This document shows, piece after piece, positions 9,464-17,973 of a DNA stretch of 64,000 nucleotides. Each line of letters begins with the position of its first letter. Positions within the stretch are counted from its first letter, which is position 1. Position numbers and translations under genes: made by a program. The DNA is from Pseudomonas sp. SCA2728.1_7. Its GTDB lineage: Bacteria; Pseudomonadota; Gammaproteobacteria; Pseudomonadales; Pseudomonadaceae. The stretch spans positions 3,596,001 through 3,660,000 of the forward strand of contig NZ_CP073104.1 of assembly GCF_018138145.1 (NCBI RefSeq), written 5' to 3'. A model generated the notes under the pieces. It had not been told where the DNA came from, did not search any database, and saw only the letters and a program-made list of their open reading frames with translations.

Positions 9464-9588
9464 GGTGATCCGCGCAATTCAGTGAGGCGGCGATGATATC
9501 ACACGCGTTTTTGCCCCGATAAACATGACTTCAAGCCAGCCTTCGACCAAGTCGGTTAAGATACCCCGCTAATGATGGGGAGCCGGAC

Positions 9589-10242
9589 ATGCAAGCGATT
9601 GATCACAGCACTTACGAGGCACTGCGCAAAGGTGCACACGTATTGGAGGCCGACGGTTCCGGCGACAAGGTGCTCAGATTGGCCGATGGACGCATGCTCA
9701 AACTGTTCCGCCGCAAGCGGCTGCTCAGTTCGGCGCTGTTCTACCCCTATGCACAACGCTTTGCCGACAACACCCGGGCACTCGAACAACGCGGCATTCT
9801 CTGCCCGAAAGTGATCGCGGTGTATCGCATCCCGAGCATCGAACGTGACTGCGTGTATTACAGCCCGCTGCAAGGCAATACGGTGCGTCAGTTACAAAGC
9901 ACTGGCGAAGAGGCTGACTCACTGCGATTCCAGCTGGGCGGGTACTTCGCACTGCTGCACGAAAAAGGTGTGTACTTTCGATCGCTGCACTTCGGCAATG
10001 TCGTGCTCACCCCGGACAGCCATTTGGGCCTGATCGATATCGCCGACCTGCGCTGCCAGAAGCGCGCGCTCAGCGACAGCAAACGCCTGCGCAACTTCGC
10101 GCACTTGCTGCGCTACAAGGAAGACCGCCAATGGCTGCTCGGCGATGACGCCGGCGACGCGTTTATCGAAGGTTACCGGCAGGCCTTGCCGAGCAATCGA
10201 CAAGCGCCGCTGATCTCACGCCTGCGTCCGCTGCTCGGTTAA
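9589..10242 (+). CDS. Small LPS-locus kinase-like protein (toluene-tolerance/PA4998 type)
   Basis: 217 residues, ATG start with GGGGAG ribosome site (9577-9582). It is a shortened protein-kinase-like fold: a beta-rich N-lobe (KVLRLADGRMLKLFRR, possible ATP-site Lys), then a catalytic-loop equivalent RSLHFGNVVL and a metal-binding LIDIADLR. Homologues next to msbA in pseudomonads are called toluene tolerance or LPS kinase proteins. Probably phosphorylates an LPS sugar, or is a degraded relative of the WaaP family. It is the only plus-strand gene inside the LPS region and is divergent from msbA. Confidence 0.7.
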   Translation: MQAIDHSTYEALRKGAHVLEADGSGDKVLRLADGRMLKLFRRKRLLSSALFYPYAQRFADNTRALEQRGILCPKVIAVYRIPSIERDCVYYSPLQGNTVRQLQSTGEEADSLRFQLGGYFALLHEKGVYFRSLHFGNVVLTPDSHLGLIDIADLRCQKRALSDSKRLRNFAHLLRYKEDRQWLLGDDAGDAFIEGYRQALPSNRQAPLISRLRPLLG

Positions 10243-10245
10243 TCC

Positions 10246-11706
10246 TCAGGGGCCGATGACCACTACGGTGGCACCTTTGCGATTGGCGAAATGTTCAATG
10301 ATGCGCAACTTGTGCGCCGCCAACCAATCACTCAGCCACGGCTCGTCGCCTTTGGCCTCGATGAGGAAATACTGATAGTCGTCAGCGTGGGCAGCCGACA
10401 TCGCTTCCTCTGCGGTCAGTACCGGCATCACGTAGCCGCGACCGGCGTAATAGCTGATCCGCCCATCCTCGAAATAGGTGTTCGCTCCTGGCTCGACATG
10501 GGTGGATAACCAGCGGCCTGCCTCGATGTAATGCGTTTTGCCGGCCCCGGTGGAAATGACGTTCGACAGCATCACCAACAGCCCCAGAATCACCAGCCAC
10601 CGGCCCCAACGCGGAAACTCGCGAACGAACGCCGCCAGCCCCATCGCCAGCACGGGCACAAATAACAGATTCAGAAAGCTCAGATAGCGCGCGTTCATGA
10701 ACTGCTGCTTGATGAAAAACAGCACCAGCACCACCAGATACAGCAACGCCGCCCAGGCAAAAGGACGATAGTCGCGCCAGTAGATACCCAGAACCCCCCA
10801 GTTGCGCCGCAGGAAGAAGGGAACGACGAATGGTCCCATCAACTTCACGAAACTGATGGCCATGGTCCCCAGGATGCCAAAGAAAATGATCCGCCCGGCT
10901 TCATCCTGGGAGTACTTGTTGACAAGCGTGCTGGCAAACTGATCACAGAGCATCTGAAAGGAGGCAAACACACTGTGCGGCGCAATCATGTCCAGATACA
11001 GCATCACGCGCGCCGACATGAGCACGCCTGAGACCGAAACGGCCAGCAGCCCCAAAATCGGTAGCAGGGAAAACTGGAAGAATTGTATCCGTCGGGTCGA
11101 CGACCACAGATTGGGCAACTGCCACAGGGCTAACGCCGGCACCAACAGCAAGGCTTCCAGCCGGAACAAGGCTGCCGCGACGATGGCCAGGTGAATGAAT
11201 GCCGCCCGCAGCCAGCCACCCCGAGCCTGCCAGCGCAGCGCGAGCCAGAGCGTCAGTGTGCAGAAGAACCAGAAACCGCATTCACGGATGATGTCATTTC
11301 GAAAGGCATTCACCGCCGGCATGGCCAATACCACCAGACACGCCCAACGGGTGATCTGCGCAGATCGCTGGCGAACGCAGTCCACCATCAGCGCGCTGGT
11401 GCCGGCCAGAAAGAGCGCGCACCAAAGATAGGCGCTCAGTTCGAGCGGCAAATGCAGGACGGTATGCGTACCGGCAAGCAGAAAGGAAAACCAGGGCCAG
11501 TCGAAAGCAGCCCAGGCCACATTGGGCCCGTGCTCGGTGACCTGTTGCGCAATATCAATGTACAGCGCGGCATCACGCCCCACTGTCGCGGTGCCCAATA
11601 CCGCTATCAGCGATAGCAGCACACTGCCCAAAAACGCCAGCCAGACCGGGTATTCGTCGATGATTCTGGAGACTCGAGTTGCCACGCTACCGCCCGTACC
11701 TTTCAC
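10246..11706 (-). CDS. Polytopic membrane protein, GT-C glycosyltransferase-like
   Basis: 486 residues with roughly 10-12 hydrophobic segments and a soluble C-terminal part (from about 400). Near the N-terminus VGRDAALYIDIAQQVTEHGP, just after TM1, resembles the acidic first-loop motif of GT-C enzymes such as ArnT and PMT (D/E-x-x-Y near the start of loop 1). The C-terminal part (YYAGRGYVMPVLTAEEA, then DYQYFLIEAKG) is also like that seen in PMT-like enzymes. It sits where PAO1 carries waaL/wapR, downstream of the GT2 and carbamoyltransferase genes. Inferred to use a polyprenyl-phosphate sugar in the periplasm. Sugar and acceptor are unknown. Confidence 0.65.
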   Translation of the reverse strand: MKGTGGSVATRVSRIIDEYPVWLAFLGSVLLSLIAVLGTATVGRDAALYIDIAQQVTEHGPNVAWAAFDWPWFSFLLAGTHTVLHLPLELSAYLWCALFLAGTSALMVDCVRQRSAQITRWACLVVLAMPAVNAFRNDIIRECGFWFFCTLTLWLALRWQARGGWLRAAFIHLAIVAAALFRLEALLLVPALALWQLPNLWSSTRRIQFFQFSLLPILGLLAVSVSGVLMSARVMLYLDMIAPHSVFASFQMLCDQFASTLVNKYSQDEAGRIIFFGILGTMAISFVKLMGPFVVPFFLRRNWGVLGIYWRDYRPFAWAALLYLVVLVLFFIKQQFMNARYLSFLNLLFVPVLAMGLAAFVREFPRWGRWLVILGLLVMLSNVISTGAGKTHYIEAGRWLSTHVEPGANTYFEDGRISYYAGRGYVMPVLTAEEAMSAAHADDYQYFLIEAKGDEPWLSDWLAAHKLRIIEHFANRKGATVVVIGP

Positions 11707-11760
11707 CCAGCCACCTCACCGACATCCGTTACAAGGTCCGCGCACGTCGCCGCGACCCGC

Positions 11761-12669
11761 TTACCGAAACAGCAACCGCAAAGCCTTGCGGGTATATGAC
11801 CAGCGTGAAAACGTACGCCAGTCAGCACGCAAGGCCTGAAAATAGAACGACTTGGCCAGCTTGTACTCACCATGGGAATAACAGTCGCGAAACAACGATA
11901 GACAGCGCTGCGCCAGGAACGCCTGACGCAGATCCCCCATTTCCTCGGGCATGCGTCGTGCGGAGAAAACTTCGCTGACGACCTGCTCCGTACCGGCGGC
12001 AAGACTTTGGCGTAAATCATGGCGCATGCTATCGGCATGCTTGTAGATCAACGCCAAAGGCTTGTCCAGAACGCTGCAAGGGTAACGCGCCAGCACTTGA
12101 GCAAACACCGGCAGGTCTTCGACATTACGCAAATGTTCCGGGTAATTACCCAAAACGAACACATCGCGATGCATTGCGCAGGCACCGTTTGAAATCGACA
12201 CCGTCTTGTTCAGCAGGTAACCCTGCAGGCGCTGGCGAGGGGTCACAGGCAAAGGCCTGGCCGCCTGCAAGCTGCGTCGCCCGTCAGCGAAAACCGACCA
12301 GTGCGCGCCGATCACCATCAGGCTTTGCGGATGACTCGCAATGTGCTGTGAAAGCTCAGCCAATGCACCGGGGGCCATTTCGTCGTCAGAGTCGAGGAAC
12401 ACCAGATACTGCCCGGTTGTTTCTTCAAGGCCACGATTGCGTACCGAAGACAAACCGCCGTTGCTTTTTCGCAGTGCGCGAAAACGCCCGCCATGCTTGA
12501 GCAGGAGCTGTTCCACTACCTCTGGCGTATCGTCCGTCGACCCGTCGTCGATGACCAGCAGATCCGCCGTCGCCTCATCCAGTTGCGCCAATACCGACTC
12601 CACTGCTCGTGGCAGGGTTCGCGCATAGTTGTAAACCGGAATGACGACGCTGATCAGTGTTTCAGTCAA
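11761..12669 (-). CDS. Family 2 glycosyltransferase, LPS core
   Basis: 302 residues with a canonical GT-A, family 2 N-terminus: ISVVIPVYNYARTLPRAVESV, LVIDDGSTDDTPEVVEQ, SNGGLSSVRNRG and the metal-binding DSDDE at about 114-118. The C-terminal 80 residues are an acceptor-specific helical part. No membrane segment. The start overlaps the end of the carbamoyltransferase gene by 8 bp, so the two are co-translated. Expected to transfer a hexose or HexNAc to the core oligosaccharide at the cytoplasmic face. The exact acceptor cannot be predicted. Confidence 0.9.
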   Translation of the reverse strand: MTETLISVVIPVYNYARTLPRAVESVLAQLDEATADLLVIDDGSTDDTPEVVEQLLLKHGGRFRALRKSNGGLSSVRNRGLEETTGQYLVFLDSDDEMAPGALAELSQHIASHPQSLMVIGAHWSVFADGRRSLQAARPLPVTPRQRLQGYLLNKTVSISNGACAMHRDVFVLGNYPEHLRNVEDLPVFAQVLARYPCSVLDKPLALIYKHADSMRHDLRQSLAAGTEQVVSEVFSARRMPEEMGDLRQAFLAQRCLSLFRDCYSHGEYKLAKSFYFQALRADWRTFSRWSYTRKALRLLFR

Positions 12670-14416
12670 GTTCGTATCCTTTTACACCCTCTTTTACGAC
12701 CAGAATATCTTCCATGATCAGGTATTCCAGGTCCGAACCGAAAAACATGTTCAACGCGTCGGTCGGCGAGCAGATCATCGGTTCGCCACGACGGTTAAGC
12801 GAGGTGTTCAGCGATACACCATTACCGGTCAGATTTTCCAGCGCCTTCATCATGTCGTAGTAGCGCGGGTTGTATTCGCGCTTGAGCACCTGGGCGCGAG
12901 AGGTGCCATCTTCATGGACAACTTCCGGCACGCGGGTCTTCCACTCTTCCGCCACTTCGAAGGTGAAGGTCATGAACGGCGCCGGGTGATCGATCTTGAT
13001 CATCTGTGGCGCAACGGTGTCGAGCATCGACGGGCAGAAAGGCCTCCAGCGCTCGCGGAACTTGATCTGGTGATTGATCCGGTCAGCCACACCGGCCACG
13101 CTCGGGCAACCGATGATCGAACGACCACCCAATGCACGCGGACCGAATTCCATGCGCCCCTGGAACCAGGCCACCGGGTTGCCATCGACCATGATCTTGG
13201 CGATCTGCTCCGGCATGTTGTCGAGCTTGCGCCAGGTCGGCTTGCTCTCGTGACGGGCGCACGCGGCGATGACGTCTTCGTTGCTGTACGACGGGCCGAG
13301 GTAGACATGTTCCATCTTCTCGACCGGTACGCCACGAGCGTGAGACACGTAGGCAGCGGCGCCGACCGCAGTGCCGGCATCGCCGGACGCAGGCTGCACG
13401 AACAGCTCTTTGATGTCGTCGCGGGCGATGATTTTCTGGTTCAGTTTGACGTTCAACGCACAGCCACCGGCGAATGCCAGCTTGCCGGTTTCCTTGAGCA
13501 CATCGCCCAGGTAGTGGTCGATCATCTGCAACGCCAGTTTCTCGAACAGCGCTTGCATGCTCGCGGCGTAGTGAATGTACGGTTCGTCAGCGATGTCGCC
13601 TTCGCGCTTCGGCCCCAGCCACTCGATCAGCTTGGGCGAGAAGTAGAAGCCTTTGCCCTTCTCTTTGTAGCGACGCAGGCCGATGACGTTGGCGTAGTCG
13701 GTGTTGATCACCAGTTCGCCGTTCTCGAACGAGGCCAGACGCGAGAAATCGTACTTGCTGGCATCGCCGTACGGCGCCATGCCCATGACCTTGAACTCAC
13801 CGTCGAGCATCTCGAAACCGAGGAACTCGGTGATCGCGCCGTACAGGCCGCCGAGCGAGTCAGGATCGAAGAATTCCTTGATCTTGTGGATCTTGCCGTT
13901 TTCGCCGTAGCCGAAAAAGGTCGTGGCGTACTCACCTTTGCCGTCGATACCGAGGATCGCGGTTTTTTCTTTGAAACCGGAGCAGTGGTAAGCGCTGGAG
14001 GCGTGAGCCAAGTGGTGTTCGACCGGCTCGATCTTGATTTTTTTCGGATCGAAACCCAGTTGCTCAAGGCACCAGACGATCTTGTTGCGATAGCGCTTGT
14101 AGCGACGGTTGCCCATCAGGATCGCATCGAGGGCACGATCCGGCGCGTACCAGTAACGCTTGGCGTAGTGCCAGCGCGCCTTGCCGAACAGGCTGATCGG
14201 GGCAAATGGAATCGCAACCACGTCAACATCGGACGGCTTGATGCCGGCCTGTTCAAGACAGAACTTCGCCGATTCGTAGGGCATGCGGTTCTTTGCATGC
14301 TTATCACGTACGAAACGCTCTTCTTCAGCCGCCGCCACCAGCTTGCCGTCGATGTACAAGGCTGCTGAAGGGTCATGGCTAAGGGCGCCGGACAGGCCAA
14401 GAATCGTCAATGCCAC
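12662..14416 (-). CDS. Carbamoyltransferase (NodU/CmcH family), LPS heptose carbamoylation
   Basis: 584 residues. The N-terminal Kae1-like domain starts with ILGLSGALSHDPSAALYIDG and holds GIDGKGEYATTF; FAGGCALNVKLN and the C-terminal YrdC-like part with MEFGPRALGGRSI are classic for O-carbamoyltransferases. The P. aeruginosa counterpart PA5005 (called wapO in the LPS literature) is thought to carbamoylate heptose II at O-7 using carbamoyl phosphate via carbamoyl-AMP. It heads a minus-strand unit with the GT2 gene and the GT-C-like gene. A TATAAT box lies at 14509-14514 upstream. Confidence 0.9.
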   Translation of the reverse strand: MALTILGLSGALSHDPSAALYIDGKLVAAAEEERFVRDKHAKNRMPYESAKFCLEQAGIKPSDVDVVAIPFAPISLFGKARWHYAKRYWYAPDRALDAILMGNRRYKRYRNKIVWCLEQLGFDPKKIKIEPVEHHLAHASSAYHCSGFKEKTAILGIDGKGEYATTFFGYGENGKIHKIKEFFDPDSLGGLYGAITEFLGFEMLDGEFKVMGMAPYGDASKYDFSRLASFENGELVINTDYANVIGLRRYKEKGKGFYFSPKLIEWLGPKREGDIADEPYIHYAASMQALFEKLALQMIDHYLGDVLKETGKLAFAGGCALNVKLNQKIIARDDIKELFVQPASGDAGTAVGAAAYVSHARGVPVEKMEHVYLGPSYSNEDVIAACARHESKPTWRKLDNMPEQIAKIMVDGNPVAWFQGRMEFGPRALGGRSIIGCPSVAGVADRINHQIKFRERWRPFCPSMLDTVAPQMIKIDHPAPFMTFTFEVAEEWKTRVPEVVHEDGTSRAQVLKREYNPRYYDMMKALENLTGNGVSLNTSLNRRGEPMICSPTDALNMFFGSDLEYLIMEDILVVKEGVKGYELD

Positions 14417-14508
14417 AGGGGTCTAGCCTCTTTAGTCTGCGTGCAGGCGCGATGCGCCTTGAATATTGATGTGCCCTCGCACAGGGCGAGTGACAGCTAA
14501 AGGGCGGG

Positions 14509-14514
14509 ATTATA
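14509..14514 (-). promoter_or_regulatory. Probable sigma-70 -10 box for the carbamoyltransferase unit
   Basis: The minus strand carries a perfect TATAAT (complement of 14509-14514), 93 bp before the carbamoyltransferase ATG. At 17-18 bp spacing only a weak -35 (GTAATT/GGTAAT) is present, so an activator or leader control is possible. A GC-rich stem (CCCTCGC/GCGAGGG type, around 14472-14490) lies in the predicted leader. Confidence 0.45.
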
Positions 14515-14587
14515 GCGTAAACGAGTGGGGAATTACCCTGCGCGATTGCCCCAGGGTGAATGGTTTGAAGAAACCTGGCCCTACGAC

Positions 14588-14923
14588 TCAATAACCGCCC
14601 TTGCGCCAGTAAATACCAAGATTACCGTCGGTGACCTGACGATAAACCGTATAGGGCAACGCCACTGTATCGAATACACCGGACAATGGCAGATCCAGCA
14701 GCACGAACGGTACAAGAAATCCGCTGGGATCGGGAGGCGCGTTCAACACGCAGAAGTCGAAGGCCAGACCGCTGTAAATACGCGGAATGGATTGGCAGTA
14801 GGTTTTTTGTTTGCGCATGTCCCGAGCGACGTCGGCATCGTCTTGCAAGACGGTCATGGCGCTGCCGCAGCCAGCCAGAACCCATGAAAATATACCCAGC
14901 GTTGCAGCCTGTTTGATGGTCAA
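14588..14923 (-). CDS. YceK/YidQ-type outer-envelope lipoprotein
   Basis: 111 residues if started at the TTG at 14921-14923, which has GGAGGG six bases upstream. The longer frame to an ATG at 14983 has no ribosome site and would bury the signal peptide. From the TTG the protein begins TIKQAATLGIFSWVLAGC, a short lipoprotein signal with lipobox LAGC. The mature part includes FDFCVLNAPPDPSGFL and LLDLPLSGVFDTVALPYTVY, the PLS..DT.LLP pattern of the YceK/YidQ family. Function unknown in this family. It stands alone between two LPS units. Confidence 0.75.
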   Translation of the reverse strand: MTIKQAATLGIFSWVLAGCGSAMTVLQDDADVARDMRKQKTYCQSIPRIYSGLAFDFCVLNAPPDPSGFLVPFVLLDLPLSGVFDTVALPYTVYRQVTDGNLGIYWRKGGY

Positions 14924-15038
14924 GATTCGCCCTCCAAGGTCGTTGGGCAAATTAGCATCGGGACTGGACAGGGCACAGTTCACGGTTTCTGTAGAAGCCG
15001 TAGGACAAGTCGCTAAATCTTGTCCTCCGGAGTTTTAT

Positions 15039-16490
15039 TCAGGCCGCGCTGGAAATGTCTTTCGGCAAACGCTGATCAATAACCTGATACAACGCGCTGC
15101 TTTCCGGCCAGTTACGCATGAATCGCGCACGGTCACGGGCATAGGCCGGGGCAAAACCGCCCACAGACCCATGCTGGCACATCGAATCCAGATCGATCAG
15201 CGCCCAGCGATCCTGCTGCCAGAACAGATTGTGGCCCTTGAAGTCGCCATGGCTGATGCGCTCGTCAATCAAGCGCGCGAACAATCGGTCCAGCGCCTGC
15301 AGCTCCATTTCTGGTGCGTCACCGTTCTCAACGTACGGCGCAAAACGCTCGATGATGTCCGGCCCGGGGAGGTACTCGGTCACCAGATACGCCCGACTGC
15401 GCAGCCAGAAAAAGCGTTTCTCCAGTACCGCCAGCGGTTTCGGTGTGGCGATACCGAGAAACGCCAGGCGATTGCCTTCGCGCCATGAATGCCAGGCGCG
15501 ACTCGGGCGCCAGAAACGCTTGAGCCAATGGGCAAAGCCCTTGATGTTGTAGCGCTTGATCACCAGCGTACGCGCACCGGCCTGAACCTTGCCGACGCTC
15601 GCCGCACCACCGGTCTTGTACAGATGCCCCTGATCAAGCAACGCATCGGCCTGCGCAAGCACCGGCAGCATGGCCGGTTCTTCTTCGCGACGAATCGCGC
15701 GCAGTCCGAACGCTCCACGCTGCACGCTGAACAGCGTGCATTCGCGACCGACCTTGATCAGAAAGTCTTTCAAACGCCAGCGGCGCACTTTGTCGATCTG
15801 CTTCTGCAAGGCTTCCAGCGGCAGCGCGTGCTCGCTGTTGCTCAACAGGTAATACACCAGCAATTCTTCAGTGTACGGCTCGAGCGCCTTGGGTAACTGG
15901 GCGAAAAACACTCCGAGGTTTTCCAGGACTTTTTGCCGCGATAGCGGCTGACCGGCGGTCTCGGCACAAATACCGGCACCATCAATCAAGTACAACTGGC
16001 CGCCGTGACGCAGCAGATTGTCCAGATGCAGGTCTTCCTGCCAAAGCCCTTTGCCGTGCAACTGGGCAATGGCGCCCAGCGCCTCGGCCAACACCGCCGA
16101 TTGCTCGTCGGCCAGTACCGGCAGCGACTCGACTTTCGCCCAGGCATCACCAAGGCTTTCGGCACCTTCAAGGAAATCGAACAGCAGCCAGCCACCTTCG
16201 CCATTCTGCAAACCATCGGCCAGCAGCAGCGGTGTCGTCATACCTTGCGCCGCCAGCAAGCGCACGCCTTCCAGCTCACGCTGAAAATGCCGCGCGGCCT
16301 TGCCGCCCACCAGCAATTTGGCCAGCACCGGACGCCCGCGCCAGATACCGGCGCCGACGTAACGCTGCCCCGGCAGGACTCGCAGCAGACTGAGCAATTG
16401 CAGATCCGCACTGCCAGCGGCATCGGCCAGAGTCACCGTCAGCGGCAGTTGCGGGGTTCGCCCGACACCGGCCAGCTCGGACAATTGCAT
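15039..16490 (-). CDS. Two-domain LPS kinase-like protein (PA5006 type)
   Basis: 483 residues holding two kinase-like halves. The first (about 50-240) has LHGKGLWQEDLHLDNLL followed by LYLIDGAGI; the second (about 260-470) has RISHGDFKGHNLFW followed by WALIDLDSM. Each is a catalytic loop (HxDxxxxN-like) plus a DxD metal motif, so both could be active, although the first has Leu-His where the second has Phe-Lys. It is the fourth kinase in a row after waaP, wapP and wapQ, overlapping wapQ by 1 bp (TAATG-type coupling). Probably adds or controls phosphate on core heptose; no reaction has been assigned. Confidence 0.8.
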   Translation of the reverse strand: MQLSELAGVGRTPQLPLTVTLADAAGSADLQLLSLLRVLPGQRYVGAGIWRGRPVLAKLLVGGKAARHFQRELEGVRLLAAQGMTTPLLLADGLQNGEGGWLLFDFLEGAESLGDAWAKVESLPVLADEQSAVLAEALGAIAQLHGKGLWQEDLHLDNLLRHGGQLYLIDGAGICAETAGQPLSRQKVLENLGVFFAQLPKALEPYTEELLVYYLLSNSEHALPLEALQKQIDKVRRWRLKDFLIKVGRECTLFSVQRGAFGLRAIRREEEPAMLPVLAQADALLDQGHLYKTGGAASVGKVQAGARTLVIKRYNIKGFAHWLKRFWRPSRAWHSWREGNRLAFLGIATPKPLAVLEKRFFWLRSRAYLVTEYLPGPDIIERFAPYVENGDAPEMELQALDRLFARLIDERISHGDFKGHNLFWQQDRWALIDLDSMCQHGSVGGFAPAYARDRARFMRNWPESSALYQVIDQRLPKDISSAA

Positions 16491-17242
16491 CAGCGCGTCT
16501 CCTTGTGACTGCGGCGCGCGGTCAGCCGGGCGAGCCAGCTGTCGAGCAGCGAGCTATCGCTTGGCTGGTCGAGATAAGCCGCGAGCAATTCACGCAGCTG
16601 CGCCTCGTTCCATTCCGGCGCGCGGCGTTGCAGCGGCTCCAGATCCTTGATCCGGTCACGCATGCCGAACAATAAAGGACGGGTTTTTTCCAGGTCGATC
16701 AATTGCGCCTGATATCCGTCACCGGTGGCCCGCAGAAAAATATGCTTGGGGTAGAAACAGCCGTGCACCTGACGCACACCGTGCAGATGCCGAGCCAGCA
16801 AGCCACAAGCCTTGAGGATGGCTGAATGCTGTGCAGCACTGAGTTGCGCCCAACGCTGCAACAGCGATTCCAGATCGCTCCAGCCATCGAGCGCCCGGGT
16901 CAGCAGGATCGCGCGGACTTCGCCGTCGACTTTGCGCTCACCGAAGAACGCCGCTTGCAGCGCCGGTATGCCGAGCTTGCGATAGCGGCTGATGTTACGA
17001 AACTCACGGGCAAAACTGGGCTCGCCGAAAGGCGCGTGCAAAGTGCGCGTCAGGTAATTGCTCTGGCGCTTGAGGTAATACCCCTGCCCCTCCAGGTCCA
17101 GACGGAAGACGCTACTCCAGCCACCACGGGCGGTATTGGGTTCATCCACAGCTTCAAGCTGTTTAGCCCACAATGCGTCGAAAGTGCCGAGACCATGGCG
17201 CTCAAGCAGTGCGCGGTCTTCAGCGGCGAGAAAATCAGTCAT
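16490..17242 (-). CDS. wapQ: LPS core kinase WapQ (PA5007 type, InaA family)
   Basis: 250 residues with a WaaP/InaA kinase fold: ARGGWSSVFRLDLEGQGYYLKRQ gives the glycine-rich strand and ATP-binding Lys, and VHGCFYPKHIFLR with YQAQLIDLEKTR gives the catalytic loop and metal-binding Asp. The catalytic-loop Asp seen in WaaP (HRD) is replaced here by HGC, as is usual for this branch. The P. aeruginosa homologue has been linked to heptose phosphorylation. It overlaps wapP by 4 bp (ATGA). Symbol given by position and family. Confidence 0.8.
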   Translation of the reverse strand: MTDFLAAEDRALLERHGLGTFDALWAKQLEAVDEPNTARGGWSSVFRLDLEGQGYYLKRQSNYLTRTLHAPFGEPSFAREFRNISRYRKLGIPALQAAFFGERKVDGEVRAILLTRALDGWSDLESLLQRWAQLSAAQHSAILKACGLLARHLHGVRQVHGCFYPKHIFLRATGDGYQAQLIDLEKTRPLLFGMRDRIKDLEPLQRRAPEWNEAQLRELLAAYLDQPSDSSLLDSWLARLTARRSHKETR

Positions 17243-17973
17243 TCGCGTCCCTCGAAAAATCTCACCACGTGCCGGATCCGTTTCTTGTCAGCGCTATCAA
17301 GCCGATCGCACTGGCGGTATTGCTTATAAAAGCGCAGGCGTTGGGTATTGGACAGGTGGTATTTGGCGAGTTTATCGAGACAGGCCAGATCCTTGGTGAT
17401 CCGATACTTGAGCCAGAAGCCGCGCCAGAACTCGCCGTTGGGGCAATCGATCAGAAATATCCGCGCCTGGTCATCGATCAACAGGTTGCGCCATTTCAGA
17501 TCGTTATGGGTAAATCGCTGATCATGCATCGTCCGGGTATAACCGGCCAGTTGCCGACTGACAGCGTCGACCCAGGCGCGATCCTTGAGTTTCGGATCCT
17601 TGCGCTCAGCGAGCGCCGAGAGGTCTTCGGTGTGCGGCAGTTCGCGGGTGATCATCGCGCCACGGTCATACGCCGCACCGCGTCGTTCCAGGCCCCAGGC
17701 CACCACTTCAGCGGTGGGAATGCCCCACTTGGCAAAGCGCTTGAGGTTCTGCCACTCCATCTTCACTCGCGGCTTGCCGAGGTAGCGGCGCAAGCCTTTA
17801 CCGGCGCCGACATAGCGCTTGACGTAATAGTTGACGCCGTTGCGCTGCACGCGAATCACTTCCGACAGCGGGTCACGGGTCAGGCGTTCGCCCTGCAACG
17901 CAAATACCGCTTCGAGGCTGCCGAAGTCTTCGGCGAGCTCGCTGTATTGCGGCTCGAGAGTCCAACCCGCCAT
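17239..17973 (-). CDS. wapP: LPS core heptose kinase WapP (PA5008 type)
   Basis: 244 residues. Motifs of the WaaP kinase superfamily are complete: VQRNGVNYYVKRYVGAGKG with the ATP-site Lys, FTHNDLKWRNLLI as catalytic loop (HND...N), and IFLIDCPNG as metal site. It lies between waaP and wapQ with 1-bp and 4-bp overlaps, the same order as in PAO1. WapP is believed to phosphorylate heptose II of the inner core in the cytoplasm before MsbA export. The phosphates allow cross-bridging by divalent cations in the outer membrane. Confidence 0.85.
   Translation of the reverse strand: MAGWTLEPQYSELAEDFGSLEAVFALQGERLTRDPLSEVIRVQRNGVNYYVKRYVGAGKGLRRYLGKPRVKMEWQNLKRFAKWGIPTAEVVAWGLERRGAAYDRGAMITRELPHTEDLSALAERKDPKLKDRAWVDAVSRQLAGYTRTMHDQRFTHNDLKWRNLLIDDQARIFLIDCPNGEFWRGFWLKYRITKDLACLDKLAKYHLSNTQRLRFYKQYRQCDRLDSADKKRIRHVVRFFEGRE

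Noticed and set aside
7511..9496. 661-codon plus-strand ORF antisense to msbA
   Set aside because: It is rich in His/Gln/Arg with no family motif, and the opposite strand encodes a complete MsbA; it is a codon-bias shadow.
9464..9588. Promoters for msbA and the divergent kinase gene
   Set aside because: TAAGAT near 9557 and an AT-rich stretch near 9493 are possible -10 boxes, but neither has an acceptable -35 at the right distance, so none was annotated.
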